A stretch of DNA of 19,600 bases, taken from NCBI GenBank assembly GCA_902795875.1, contig CADBND010000239.1, forward strand, positions 1 through 19,600, given 5' to 3'. This document shows, piece after piece, positions 1-6,761 of this stretch. The position numbers and the translations under genes were made by a program. A model generated the notes under the pieces. It saw only the letters and a program-made list of their open reading frames with translations, searched no databases and had not been told where the DNA came from. Every line of letters starts with the position of its first letter. Positions within the stretch are counted from its first letter, which is position 1. Source of the stretch: an uncultured Erysipelotrichaceae bacterium. GTDB taxonomy: Bacteria > Bacillota_I > Bacilli_A > Erysipelotrichales > Erysipelotrichaceae.

Positions 1-1
1 A

Positions 2-193
2 TACGGGATCGACATTGAAGAAACATTGGCTGTCGGCGATGGTGAAAATGACACCACCATACTGGAACACTGTGCCATCGGCATCGCCATGGGCAATTCC
101 TATGAAGAACTGAAAAAACACGCCGACTACGTCACAGACGACATCGACGAAGATGGTTTGTATAACGCCTTGAAACACTACAGACTGATTTAG
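2..193 (+). CDS. Cof-type HAD-superfamily phosphatase, C-terminal fragment
   Basis: Only the last 63 codons are in the window; the gene begins upstream of base 1. The fragment carries the late HAD motif GDGENDTTIL, which supplies the acidic residues that hold the catalytic Mg2+, followed by a GIAMGN segment and a Y-V-T-D-D-I-D-E-D-G tail, as in Cof/YbiV-type sugar-phosphate phosphatases. The family dephosphorylates small phosphometabolites in the cytosol; the substrate cannot be read from this fragment. The TAG stop overlaps the Shine-Dalgarno site of the next gene (TAGGAGGAAATATG), so the two are co-transcribed and probably translationally coupled. This suggests that phosphatase and ceramidase-like hydrolase A belong to one pathway. 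Confidence 0.85.
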   Translation, partial: YGIDIEETLAVGDGENDTTILEHCAIGIAMGNSYEELKKHADYVTDDIDEDGLYNALKHYRLI

Positions 194-201
194 GAGGAAA
201 T

Positions 202-1368
202 ATGCAGTACGCATTCAAAAAGATCGATATCCGTTCGCCCTTCCCCACAACACAGTGCGGACATTCCTGTCAGGTGGAAAAACTGTTCGACTACCACGAT
301 CCGCTCTATGCCAGAGTCTTTTCTTTCAAAGACGAGGAAACATGGATCATCCATTTTTCCCTCGACCTGCTGGCCTTCGATCTGGAACACCGCAATCAGC
401 TGCAGGATCATTTTCAGAAATATTATGAAAACAAAAACATACGCGTCATCACTTCCGCTACCCACACACATTACGCCAACAGTGTCCGTGATCCTGAATA
501 TGTAAACTATCTCTGTGAACTGCTGAAACAAGAAGTTGTAAAGATGGAATACCGGGAGCTTCAGGAAGTATCCGTCTCTTATCAGAAGATCCATTCGACT
601 GCCATAGGAAAATCCAGGATCTCCGGCTATGAGACAAACAACGAGACGCTTTCTTTATTCCGCTTCTATGAAAAGGAAGACAATTTCCTCAATATCGTCG
701 CCTACAACTGTCATCCGACGATCCTTGAAGCCAACATTCCCTACTTCTCAGCCGAATATCCCGGCTATGTCTTATCCCGTATGGAAGAAAGATATCCGCA
801 TTGCGACCACACTTTCCTTCAGGGTGCAGCCGGAGACATCTCCTCCCGCTTCGTACGGGACGGACAGGACTATGAAGCCCTGAAGAAACTCGGTGACCGC
901 CTTTTTGAACAGATCACGAAACTGATGGAAGACGATCACGTAAAACAGGAATTCCGGATCGAATATCACGAAACGGAAGTTCCCATGGAACACGAATTCA
1001 CGCCGATCGACCTTTCTAAGATCCGCTCAGATCTCTCCGATCGGGAACTTGAGACCATAAGGCTTGGCCAGATCGAACGGGCCAAACTCGAAAAGAAAAG
1101 CAATCAGATCTTCGGAACCCCCATCGATAAGGCACTCATCGCCTCCTTGCAGGTAGGAGCGATGCGGATCATCTTCTTCCCCAACGAGATCTTCTCTGCC
1201 TACATGGACTGTGTTGACAAAGAGAAACGTCTGCTGATCAGCTATTCCAACGGCTACGGTCCCTACGTATTGCCTATCGGATTTGAATACATCACCTATG
1301 AGATGTTTACCGATACGCTCACCGTAAAAACAAAAGAAAGGATCATTGAGACCCTTAAAACGATATGA
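202..1368 (+). CDS. Cytosolic neutral/alkaline-ceramidase-like hydrolase (paralogue A)
   Basis: 388 aa, with an excellent ribosome site (AGGAGGAAAT-ATG) overlapping the stop of the phosphatase gene. Family motifs are SATHTH (H88, H90), NCHPTI (H171), EYPGY and QGAAGDIS (G211-D212). These correspond in order to the His-rich zinc sites and the GDVSPN-like loop of neutral ceramidase N-terminal domains (PF04734 type). Neutral ceramidases are zinc amidases, but characterised ones are secreted and longer. This protein has no signal peptide or membrane segment and is about half to two-thirds their length, so a cytosolic amide or ester substrate other than ceramide is likely. It is clearly homologous to the product of 9400-10614 (shared SATHxH, HPTI, EYPGY, GDxS, FVR-G-DY). 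I am confident of the superfamily and do not know the substrate. Confidence 0.75.
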   Translation: MQYAFKKIDIRSPFPTTQCGHSCQVEKLFDYHDPLYARVFSFKDEETWIIHFSLDLLAFDLEHRNQLQDHFQKYYENKNIRVITSATHTHYANSVRDPEYVNYLCELLKQEVVKMEYRELQEVSVSYQKIHSTAIGKSRISGYETNNETLSLFRFYEKEDNFLNIVAYNCHPTILEANIPYFSAEYPGYVLSRMEERYPHCDHTFLQGAAGDISSRFVRDGQDYEALKKLGDRLFEQITKLMEDDHVKQEFRIEYHETEVPMEHEFTPIDLSKIRSDLSDRELETIRLGQIERAKLEKKSNQIFGTPIDKALIASLQVGAMRIIFFPNEIFSAYMDCVDKEKRLLISYSNGYGPYVLPIGFEYITYEMFTDTLTVKTKERIIETLKTI

Positions 1369-1391
1369 AGAAGGCACTTGCCTTCTTTTTT
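1368..1391 (+). terminator. Intrinsic terminator of the phosphatase/ceramidase-like A operon
   Basis: An 8-bp stem AAGAAGGC/GCCTTCTT (1368-1375 with 1380-1387) with loop ACTT is followed by a run of T on the + strand. The stem starts on the last base of the TGA stop, and the T run touches the stop codon of the converging MFS gene, so the two genes are packed tail to tail. Confidence 0.85.
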
Positions 1392-2560
1392 CAGGACTTG
1401 TATTTCAATAAGATCTTGGTCACGACGATCGTTGAAAGCGAAAGGATACCGACAGAGATCTTCAGATATAAAGCTTCCGGCAAAAGCAGATAAGCCAGGA
1501 TCACCAGCGCCATCGATGTACATCTCGACAAAGATAGATACGTCTCCTTAGCGACCACTCTGGAAGTCATCTCATCCCGGTAACGGCCGATGATATTCGC
1601 TGACAGATAGGAATAGCCGTTGTCATAAAAAGCGGCAGCCATCGCATTGCCTATCCCATAAAAGATTGCCCCGGCAGTATTCGGCACAAAGATCAATGAA
1701 TAAGTCGAAAGGATCTTCAATACTGCTCCAAACTCCATGGTCATAGCGATCCTGTCCTTTTTCATGAATTTGCGGGAAAGATAATACGAGAAGATCATGA
1801 TGAACGAAAAAAGAGTCTGAAGCCTTGAATAAATTCCGCCGCTTCCGGCAGCCTCATAGACCAATAGACCGATCACATTGAGCCCGATCCCATCTCTTAA
1901 GCCATAGAAGAAGACCGCCAGACAATGATCACGCCACACTTTGTCTTTTAAAGACAGAGCCTTCAGTAAAGAAGAATCCTTGTCTCTGGAACGGGCCGAC
2001 ATCGACAAAGCCATAAAGATGACAAAGATGAAGATGACGATAATCGACAGCAATATGAAACGATAACCCTCCATCTCACTTACTGAATTGGCCAGGACAA
2101 AGCTGGAAAACACCGGTGCCATCAGGCTCGTGATATTGTTGCAGATACCGTTATAGGCCAGGAAAGAAGCTCTTGTCTTCACATCGGAAACGATCTGGTT
2201 GCAGGTATTTGCCGAAAAATAATACAGGCCTTCACCGGAACCTATGACGGCCGCTACGACCAGCACGTAATAGGGATCCGCTTCAAAAAGCTTTCCTGCC
2301 AGCAAAGAGAACACCAGACCTGCCGTTATAAGCATGAGTCCCAATGTATAAGTCAGAGTGAAACTGTGCTTTTTACTGAAATGATTTCCCAAAGCAAAAA
2401 AGAAAGGAAAACAACCGATACGCACGATGATGTACAGGCACATCAACGGCAAAGAACCGGTATAGATATACAGGTAAACGGAAATGAACTGGGAGACCAG
2501 TGTCGCTCCGAAATTGAATATGGTATTCAATAATACCGTTTTCTTCTCCAAAGGATTCAT
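1391..2560 (-). CDS. MFS-type transporter
   Basis: 389 aa from the ATG at 2560. A GTG start at 2599 would add 13 residues but lies directly against the second hairpin of the upstream gene, so I prefer the ATG. The protein is almost entirely hydrophobic helices with short charged loops. The two halves are separated by a basic loop near residues 190-210 (SARSRDKDSSLLKAL), as in the 12-helix major facilitator superfamily. Substrate and direction are unknown; export of a hydrolysis product or a second uptake route is possible given the neighbours. It lies downstream of the two-TM/PH-like A gene but is separated from it by two hairpins. A TTGCTT-N16-TATCAT promoter right before the ATG would give an almost leaderless mRNA. 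No good ribosome site is seen for either start. Confidence 0.75.
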   Translation of the reverse strand: MNPLEKKTVLLNTIFNFGATLVSQFISVYLYIYTGSLPLMCLYIIVRIGCFPFFFALGNHFSKKHSFTLTYTLGLMLITAGLVFSLLAGKLFEADPYYVLVVAAVIGSGEGLYYFSANTCNQIVSDVKTRASFLAYNGICNNITSLMAPVFSSFVLANSVSEMEGYRFILLSIIVIFIFVIFMALSMSARSRDKDSSLLKALSLKDKVWRDHCLAVFFYGLRDGIGLNVIGLLVYEAAGSGGIYSRLQTLFSFIMIFSYYLSRKFMKKDRIAMTMEFGAVLKILSTYSLIFVPNTAGAIFYGIGNAMAAAFYDNGYSYLSANIIGRYRDEMTSRVVAKETYLSLSRCTSMALVILAYLLLPEALYLKISVGILSLSTIVVTKILLKYKS

Positions 2561-2568
2561 GCCTACTA

Positions 2569-2596
2569 ATGATAGCGCATTTCTTTCTGAAAGCAA
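2569..2596 (-). promoter_or_regulatory. Candidate promoter of the MFS gene (near-leaderless transcript)
   Basis: On the - strand, TTGCTT (2591-2596), a 16-bp spacer and TATCAT (2569-2574). Initiation about 7 bp downstream would fall next to the ATG at 2558-2560. The -10 matches 5 of 6 consensus bases; the -35 matches only 3. Confidence 0.35.
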
Positions 2597-2597
2597 C

Positions 2598-2636
2598 ACA
2601 AAAAGAAAAGCCTCTGTATGATTTTACAAAGGCCTT
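2598..2636 (-). terminator. Second, imperfect hairpin after the two-TM/PH-like A gene
   Basis: On the - strand AAAAGGCCTTTG pairs with CAGAGGCTTTT, with one bulge and one G-U pair, across a 10-nt loop. It is followed by CTTTTTG. It probably backs up the stronger terminator at 2659-2687 and insulates the MFS gene. Confidence 0.5.
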
Positions 2637-2658
2637 TTGATCTACTGCCTTATTTCAT

Positions 2659-2687
2659 AAAAAATCCGCAGGATCATTTCCTGCGGA
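2659..2687 (-). terminator. Intrinsic terminator built into the end of the two-TM/PH-like A gene
   Basis: A perfect 9-bp stem TCCGCAGGA/TCCTGCGGA (2665-2673 with 2679-2687) is followed on the - strand by six T. The upstream arm is formed by the last codons of the gene and the TGA stop sits in the loop, so the terminator overlaps coding sequence. Confidence 0.9.
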
Positions 2688-3204
2688 AACTCTTTTTGAT
2701 GTTTTTCATGGCATCCGGAATGGACAGAGCCCTTTCCGCATCCTTTTTCGCCTTGATGTATTTCAGATCCTTCTCCCGGACCAGTTCCGTCAAAGCCTTA
2801 TAAGCCTTATCCGCTTCAAAAGTATCCTTGACGATGACTCTTCCGTCTTTCAAAGCGACCTCAACCGTATCATGACCGTTCTCATGTTCGACATCCCAGC
2901 TTTCCATTTCATCAAACGGAATAAAACAGGCACTCTTTGCTTCTTCATCCCCATAAAACATGATGCCCTTATCGAAGATATCCATAACCTTGAAATCTCT
3001 TACCAGCTTATATACCGCAAAAGCCATGGCAATGAAAAAAGCACCCAATACCCGGCATATCATACTGTTCGGGATCAGTAAAAGCACACCCAAAACAGCC
3101 ACCACGATCACTGACTTCTTCGGTTTGAAACAGACAGCCTTTACAAAATTTCCTTCACTCTTGCATTCCTCTACAGGAACATACTCTATCATTTTCTTTT
3201 CCAT
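2674..3204 (-). CDS. Small membrane protein: two TM helices plus PH-like cytosolic domain (paralogue A)
   Basis: 176 aa of unrecognised function. Residues about 31-46 and 49-66 form a two-helix membrane hairpin. Residues about 70-135 are an alternating hydrophobic/charged segment that looks like the beta sheet of a PH-like domain and ends in a helix with KALTEL. The tail is strongly basic (MKNIKKSFRRK). Architecture and pattern match the product of 8900-9400, which also sits beside a ceramidase-like gene and a PTS. The soluble part recalls the short DUF956 (ManO) proteins of mannose-PTS operons, but this is a weak, by-eye resemblance. The start is puzzling: the ATG lies 6 nt after the T run of the IIB terminator with no ribosome site, and M5 is no better. 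Expression may depend on readthrough. Confidence 0.7.
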   Translation of the reverse strand: MEKKMIEYVPVEECKSEGNFVKAVCFKPKKSVIVVAVLGVLLLIPNSMICRVLGAFFIAMAFAVYKLVRDFKVMDIFDKGIMFYGDEEAKSACFIPFDEMESWDVEHENGHDTVEVALKDGRVIVKDTFEADKAYKALTELVREKDLKYIKAKKDAERALSIPDAMKNIKKSFRRK

Positions 3205-3210
3205 ACAAGT

Positions 3211-3240
3211 AAAAAAGGCAGTCGGATGACCCGACCGCCT
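3211..3240 (-). terminator. Intrinsic terminator of PTS IIB-1
   Basis: A 10-bp stem with one G-U pair (AGGCGGTCGG/CCGACTGCCT; 3231-3240 with 3216-3225) and a 5-nt loop is followed on the - strand by TTTTTT. It lies between the IIB-1 stop and the ATG of the two-TM/PH-like A gene. Confidence 0.9.
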
Positions 3241-3255
3241 GAATATTTCTATTTT

Positions 3256-3741
3256 CTACAGACCGTTCTTGCTCAGAAGATCGAGGAAGTTTTCCGTCTC
3301 GTTCATGGTCGTCAGCCTGCTGGTTAGGACTCCGCCTCTCATCTCAGCGATCTTGCGGTAGCATTTCGCATCATCTTCCGTAACAGCAATGGACTTCGTG
3401 ACCATCTTGTATTTCGTACCCTGTACCGGAGCAGCATTACCTACGTTGACATCCTGTACTTCCAGACCAGACTCAAGGATAGCCAATGCATCGGAAGGGA
3501 ACTTGCAGATAACAAACATCGTCTCATCCGGATGTTCTTGCGCATACTTGATCGTTTCAGCGATCGAGAATACATATACCGTGTTTCCTCTGGCAGCCAT
3601 AGGCAGCGCCATCTTCTGGATCGGATCGGCAGCGACCTTGTCGTTGCAGACGATGATCTTGTCCGCACCGATGGAATTCATCCAGGTAACGGCAACCTGT
3701 CCGTGTATCAGTCTGTTATCGATTCTTAAATGTTTGATCAT
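3256..3741 (-). CDS. PTS mannose/fructose/sorbose-family EIIB component (system 1)
   Basis: 161 aa, the usual length for a stand-alone EIIB of this family. The hallmark phosphorylation site RIDNRLIHGQ is present (H13), followed by the typical WMNSIGADKIIVCND-K-AADP stretch. The protein takes phosphate from EIIA on its histidine and passes it to the sugar during uptake by IIC/IID at the membrane. It has a good ribosome site (GGAGG, 9-nt spacing). Unusually it is cut off from its own IIC-IID genes by a terminator and has a private promoter with a cre-like sequence, so its level can be set apart from the permease. Sugar specificity cannot be read from the sequence. Confidence 0.95.
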   Translation of the reverse strand: MIKHLRIDNRLIHGQVAVTWMNSIGADKIIVCNDKVAADPIQKMALPMAARGNTVYVFSIAETIKYAQEHPDETMFVICKFPSDALAILESGLEVQDVNVGNAAPVQGTKYKMVTKSIAVTEDDAKCYRKIAEMRGGVLTSRLTTMNETENFLDLLSKNGL

Positions 3742-3762
3742 TGAAAGATACCTCCACTTATC

Positions 3763-3793
3763 ATTATAGCACCTGTTAAAGCGCTTACATCAA
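3763..3793 (-). promoter_or_regulatory. Promoter of IIB-1 with overlapping cre-like site
   Basis: On the - strand the -10 is a perfect TATAAT (3763-3768). The -35 is GATGTA at 17 bp, or TTGATG at 19 bp. Between and over these lies TGTAAGCGCTTTAACA (3774-3789). It has a perfect left cre half and the AAGCGCTT core, but the right half is shifted by two bases. CcpA binding there would block RNA polymerase. Transcription would start about at 3756, right at the ribosome site. Confidence 0.55.
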
Positions 3794-3807
3794 GAATACA
3801 TTAAATG

Positions 3808-3836
3808 AAGAAAACGCAGGATCATTGATCCTGCGT
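3808..3836 (-). terminator. Intrinsic terminator of the IIC-1/IID-1 operon
   Basis: A perfect 10-bp stem ACGCAGGATC/GATCCTGCGT (3814-3823 with 3827-3836), 3-nt loop, followed on the - strand by TTTTCTTC. It ends the permease transcript 25 bp after the IID-1 stop. Confidence 0.85.
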
Positions 3837-3860
3837 CTTAGTTTTGATCGCTTATTTAGA

Positions 3861-4676
3861 TTAAGCCATCCAGCCTAAAGCACCTAATACGAATGCGACT
3901 ACGAATAAGATCAGGATGACATGTAACGGAGACATTTTCTTGACCTTGATCAGGTAGTAGCAACCGAAAGTCAGTGCAAGCGGAACCAGGCACGGGAAGA
4001 TCGCATCCAATACCTGCTGTAAAGTCTTAGCCTCGACAGTAGCACCGTCGATCGTCAGGTCTTTACCTAATTTGACCGGTAACTTAGCACCGATCATGGA
4101 AGGAACGAAACCACCCATGACAGTGACACCCAGGATGTTGGCACCGACCTGCAGTTTGTCGATCGTACCAGCACCGGCAACATCGTTGATGACGTTAGCA
4201 CCCTGTCTGTAACCGTAGTTGAATAACGGCCATCTCAGGATGAATAAAGCCAAAACCGGAAGAGTGGAAGCCAGGATAGCACCAACAGCACTGCCCTCGC
4301 TTGCCAGACCGGCAGCGATGATGTTGAACGGAGGAGTAACCAGAACGGCCTGGATCGTATCACCGATACCTGCCAGAGGACCCATCAGGGCAACCTTCAG
4401 GTTGTCGTGAACTTCCGGCTGACCTGCTTCTTCCAAAGCAACACCGGCACCCATGATCAATGCAGATGAACCCGGGTGAGTATTGTAGAACTGCATATGC
4501 CTTTCGAGCTGTCTGCACTGTTCTTCATTGCCATCATATAATTCCTTTACAACAGGAACCATAGCGTATGCATAGCCAGCGGCCTGCATCTTTTCATAGT
4601 TCCAGCACCACTGTAGAGCCCAGTTATGTCTGGAACAAGCTTTCTTTAAAGCGGCTTGAGATAACTTCTTAGACAT
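3861..4676 (-). CDS. PTS mannose-family EIID permease component (system 1)
   Basis: 271 aa, normal EIID length. Family signatures are an amphipathic N-terminus with the SRHNWALQWCWNYEKMQ stretch, HMQFYNTHPG, the LMGPLAGIGDTIQ loop (about residues 134-146) and GYRQGANVI, then hydrophobic helices at the C-terminus. With IIC it forms the membrane channel that moves the sugar while EIIB phosphorylates it. The ATG overlaps the IIC-1 stop by one base (TAATG), so translation is coupled. No IIA or IIB follows in the same transcript, because a terminator stands directly after the stop. Confidence 0.95.
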   Translation of the reverse strand: MSKKLSQAALKKACSRHNWALQWCWNYEKMQAAGYAYAMVPVVKELYDGNEEQCRQLERHMQFYNTHPGSSALIMGAGVALEEAGQPEVHDNLKVALMGPLAGIGDTIQAVLVTPPFNIIAAGLASEGSAVGAILASTLPVLALFILRWPLFNYGYRQGANVINDVAGAGTIDKLQVGANILGVTVMGGFVPSMIGAKLPVKLGKDLTIDGATVEAKTLQQVLDAIFPCLVPLALTFGCYYLIKVKKMSPLHVILILFVVAFVLGALGWMA

Positions 4677-5401
4677 TATTCAGCACCTCCCTGTACAAAG
4701 AAACTTGCTGCTGCAAGACCTACCAGAGCCAGAGCTACTGTACCCATACCGGCGTAAGCGTAAAGAACGAAACCGATAATGAAGAACGGCCAGTACTTCT
4801 TGAGATCCATGTAGGAAAGCAGTAATGCGAAACCGACAGCCGGTAAAGTCTTACCAACGACGGACAGACCATTAGCGACCCACTGGATGCTTGTAGCAAA
4901 GTTGGTCAATGCAACAACGTTGTCGATCAGGACCATGCCTAATACGACCGGAAGCATTCTCGATAAAGCCCAAGGCAGAACACCCATGAGAGTGAATCTC
5001 TCAAACTTAGGAATATTGTTCTGAGCCAGAGCACCTTCACCTAAATGCTGGAATACAGTCGTAGAAGCACGACCCAGGATATCCATTTCGGACATCAGAA
5101 GGGCAATACCCTGAGCTACGACGATACCTGCATCGACGTTACCAGTCTTGGCACCGACAACAGTACCGAAAATGGAACCCGTAATGAAGTCAGGAATCGT
5201 TGCACCACCATAGGTGTAGAAACCTAAACTGTTGATCAGCATAACGGAGCCGACCTGTAAGCCCATTGCGACGTTACCCGTGCAAAGGCCGGCTAAGAGT
5301 CCTGTGATGATAGGAGTACGGACACCTAAACCAGACAAATCCAGGACCATAGCCACACCTGACCATAAGCCAAGGATAATGCCTAACATTAAATTGCTCA
5401 T
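4676..5401 (-). CDS. PTS mannose-family EIIC permease component (system 1)
   Basis: 241 aa, slightly short for the family but complete. It contains the typical TPIITGLLAGLCTGN and GLQVGSVMLIN segments and a chain of hydrophobic helices ending in the AYAGMGTVALALVGLA region. IIC carries much of the sugar-binding and translocation path; the selective residues cannot be interpreted by eye. It heads the system 1 transcript, with a strong sigma-A promoter (5431-5459) and an AAGGAGGT ribosome site whose GGAGG lies an unusually long 14 nt from the ATG. An in-frame TAA between them rules out an earlier start. Confidence 0.93.
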   Translation of the reverse strand: MSNLMLGIILGLWSGVAMVLDLSGLGVRTPIITGLLAGLCTGNVAMGLQVGSVMLINSLGFYTYGGATIPDFITGSIFGTVVGAKTGNVDAGIVVAQGIALLMSEMDILGRASTTVFQHLGEGALAQNNIPKFERFTLMGVLPWALSRMLPVVLGMVLIDNVVALTNFATSIQWVANGLSVVGKTLPAVGFALLLSYMDLKKYWPFFIIGFVLYAYAGMGTVALALVGLAAASFFVQGGAE

Positions 5402-5414
5402 ATATTATTTATGA

Positions 5415-5459
5415 ACCTCCTTATACCTTGATTGTAGAACAACATTTTTTCTATTTCAA
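5415..5459 (-). promoter_or_regulatory. Promoter and wide-spaced ribosome site of IIC-1
   Basis: On the - strand: TTGAAA (5454-5459), 17-bp spacer, TACAAT (5431-5436), then AAGGAGGT (5415-5422). Both promoter boxes are 5 of 6 matches. The predicted transcript starts near 5424, so the ribosome site lies at its very 5' end. Confidence 0.75.
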
Positions 5460-5464
5460 CTTTT

Positions 5465-5507
5465 TTCACATAATCATCACACAATTGTACCTATAATTCA
5501 CATAATC
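5465..5507. repeat. Direct repeat TTCACATAATC x2 in the divergent promoter region
   Basis: TTCACATAATC occurs exactly at 5465-5475 and 5497-5507, a 32-bp period, close to three DNA turns. The palindrome ACAATTGT (5481-5488) lies between. The first copy sits just upstream of the IIC-1 -35; the second covers the -35 of the + strand gene. It looks like a two-site operator. Confidence 0.45.
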
Positions 5508-5525
5508 CTCCCCAAATGATACAAT
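5497..5525 (+). promoter_or_regulatory. Promoter of the two-TM gene at 5549
   Basis: TTCACA (5497-5502), 17-bp spacer and TACAAT (5520-5525), followed by the AAGGAAA ribosome site and the ATG at 5549. The -35 box is the first half of the second TTCACATAATC repeat. Confidence 0.65.
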
Positions 5526-5548
5526 CAGTATGAAAAAGGAAACGAATT

Positions 5549-6145
5549 ATGCAACTGAAACTATATAAAAGATCCTCCCTGTTACTGGGGATCGTCATCC
5601 TATTACAGCTGGGTGGCATCATCCTGCTGCTGACAAACCGTGAGAAATGGCTGCCCTACAAAATACCGGTCATCCTCGCCTTTGTTCTTCTCTTATTTCT
5701 GATAAACGGAATCTTCTCCTACTATGATCTCAACGCAGACAAGAATCTGATCCGCAAAGCCGTATCCAACGGCGATGTCGCACTCGCAAAAGTCAAAGAA
5801 GGTTCCTTCGTCCGCTTCGGAAGAGACGCAAGATTAAAAAACCATGTCTTCTGGAAACTGGATGTTGAGATCTACGACAACGATATAAAGAAACATGATG
5901 CACAGATCATCGAAAAGTTCTCCCTTCATCAGACTTCCATTCCCAAAGGCTTCGTCTATGTGACCTATGAAGAAGGAAAGAAAGATGACAGTCTGATCAT
6001 CCCGAACATGATCATCGCCTCCATACCGGAATACAAGGTATTGACTGATGACTATGAAAAAGCGCTCAAGCCCAAATACCTGAACGCCTACATCAACGAC
6101 GGACTGATCCTAGAAAACTATCAGGATTCCCTGAACAGACAATAA
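5549..6145 (+). CDS. Two-TM membrane protein of unknown function
   Basis: 198 aa; I do not recognise a family. A short basic N-terminus is followed by two hydrophobic helices (about residues 11-29 and 38-58) and about 140 residues of mixed charged/hydrophobic sequence, probably cytosolic given the basic start. It has the same gross plan (helical hairpin plus soluble beta-rich domain) as the products of 2674-3204 and 8900-9400, but I see no convincing sequence match to them. It is divergent from PTS 1, and its -35 overlaps a repeat shared with the PTS promoter region, so opposite regulation of the two sides is plausible. Ribosome site AAGGAAA, about 7 nt from the ATG. Confidence 0.75.
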   Translation: MQLKLYKRSSLLLGIVILLQLGGIILLLTNREKWLPYKIPVILAFVLLLFLINGIFSYYDLNADKNLIRKAVSNGDVALAKVKEGSFVRFGRDARLKNHVFWKLDVEIYDNDIKKHDAQIIEKFSLHQTSIPKGFVYVTYEEGKKDDSLIIPNMIIASIPEYKVLTDDYEKALKPKYLNAYINDGLILENYQDSLNRQ

Positions 6146-6151
6146 AACCAT

Positions 6152-6175
6152 GAAAAGGCTGTGATCAGTCTTTTC
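6152..6175 (+). terminator. Weak hairpin after the two-TM gene
   Basis: GAAAAGGCTG/CAGTCTTTTC forms a 10-bp stem with one G-U pair and loop TGAT, starting 6 nt after the stop. There is no clean T run after it, so termination would be weak; the hairpin at 6201-6241 could assist from the + side. Confidence 0.45.
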
Positions 6176-6200
6176 AATTACATCGGTCATCTTTTCCAAA

Positions 6201-6241
6201 CAATAATAAAACGATCAGAGATCCAAGATCCCTGATCGTTT
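6201..6241 (-). terminator. Terminator of the large PTS-2 operon
   Basis: A 15-bp stem with one G-U pair (6208-6222 with 6227-6241) and a 3-nt loop is followed on the - strand by TATTATTG. It lies about 100 nt after the EIIA stop, leaving an unexplained 3' leader (6242-6344) in which I see only a weak inverted repeat. Confidence 0.75.
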
Positions 6242-6344
6242 GGCGATTTAAATAATCCTGGGTTTTTTAAACTACCGATCCTTTTATGATCTCAGCCGTT
6301 TTTGTTACGTAGTATAAGTTTACTTGATCAACGAAACCGGCTTT

Positions 6345-6761
6345 TTAGTCTTCGTCGCCTGCCATAGCCGCCTGCATCAGCGGATTGACATACAAGACGC
6401 CTTCCTTACCGACATTTTCAAGTTCCTTCATGTCGTAATTGTCGGAAAGACGGTTGCCCAATAGCTGCAGAACGATCGACAGATTCATACCGGCGATCAG
6501 TTCGACACCCGGATTCATCAATAACATCATTGCTCTGTTACAAGGCGTACCGCCCATCAGATCAGCGATCAGGATGACACCCTCGCCGCTGTCAACTTCC
6601 TTGATCTTCTCGGCAAGTGCCGCATCGAAATCCTCCGGAGAATCTCCGGCATTCAGACACAGATAAGTGTACTGGGGGATATCATCTCCCATGAACAGCT
6701 TGCTGGTCTCATGCATACCGGCCGCCAGAGGGCCGTGACTCATCAAAACGATACCTTTCAT
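6345..6761 (-). CDS. PTS mannose-family EIIA component, canonical
   Basis: 138 aa, a stand-alone EIIA domain of normal length. The phospho-histidine lies in MSHGPLAAGM (H9) and the structural DLMGGTPCN motif (D67 onward) is intact, followed by the GMNLSIVLQLL segment. It receives phosphate from HPr and gives it to EIIB. It is the last gene of operon 2 and overlaps the stop of the anchored helical protein by ATGA, so the two are translationally coupled. As the only fully canonical EIIA in the window, it is the natural donor for IIB-2 and probably also for IIB-1, which has no EIIA of its own. Confidence 0.93.
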   Translation of the reverse strand: MKGIVLMSHGPLAAGMHETSKLFMGDDIPQYTYLCLNAGDSPEDFDAALAEKIKEVDSGEGVILIADLMGGTPCNRAMMLLMNPGVELIAGMNLSIVLQLLGNRLSDNYDMKELENVGKEGVLYVNPLMQAAMAGDED

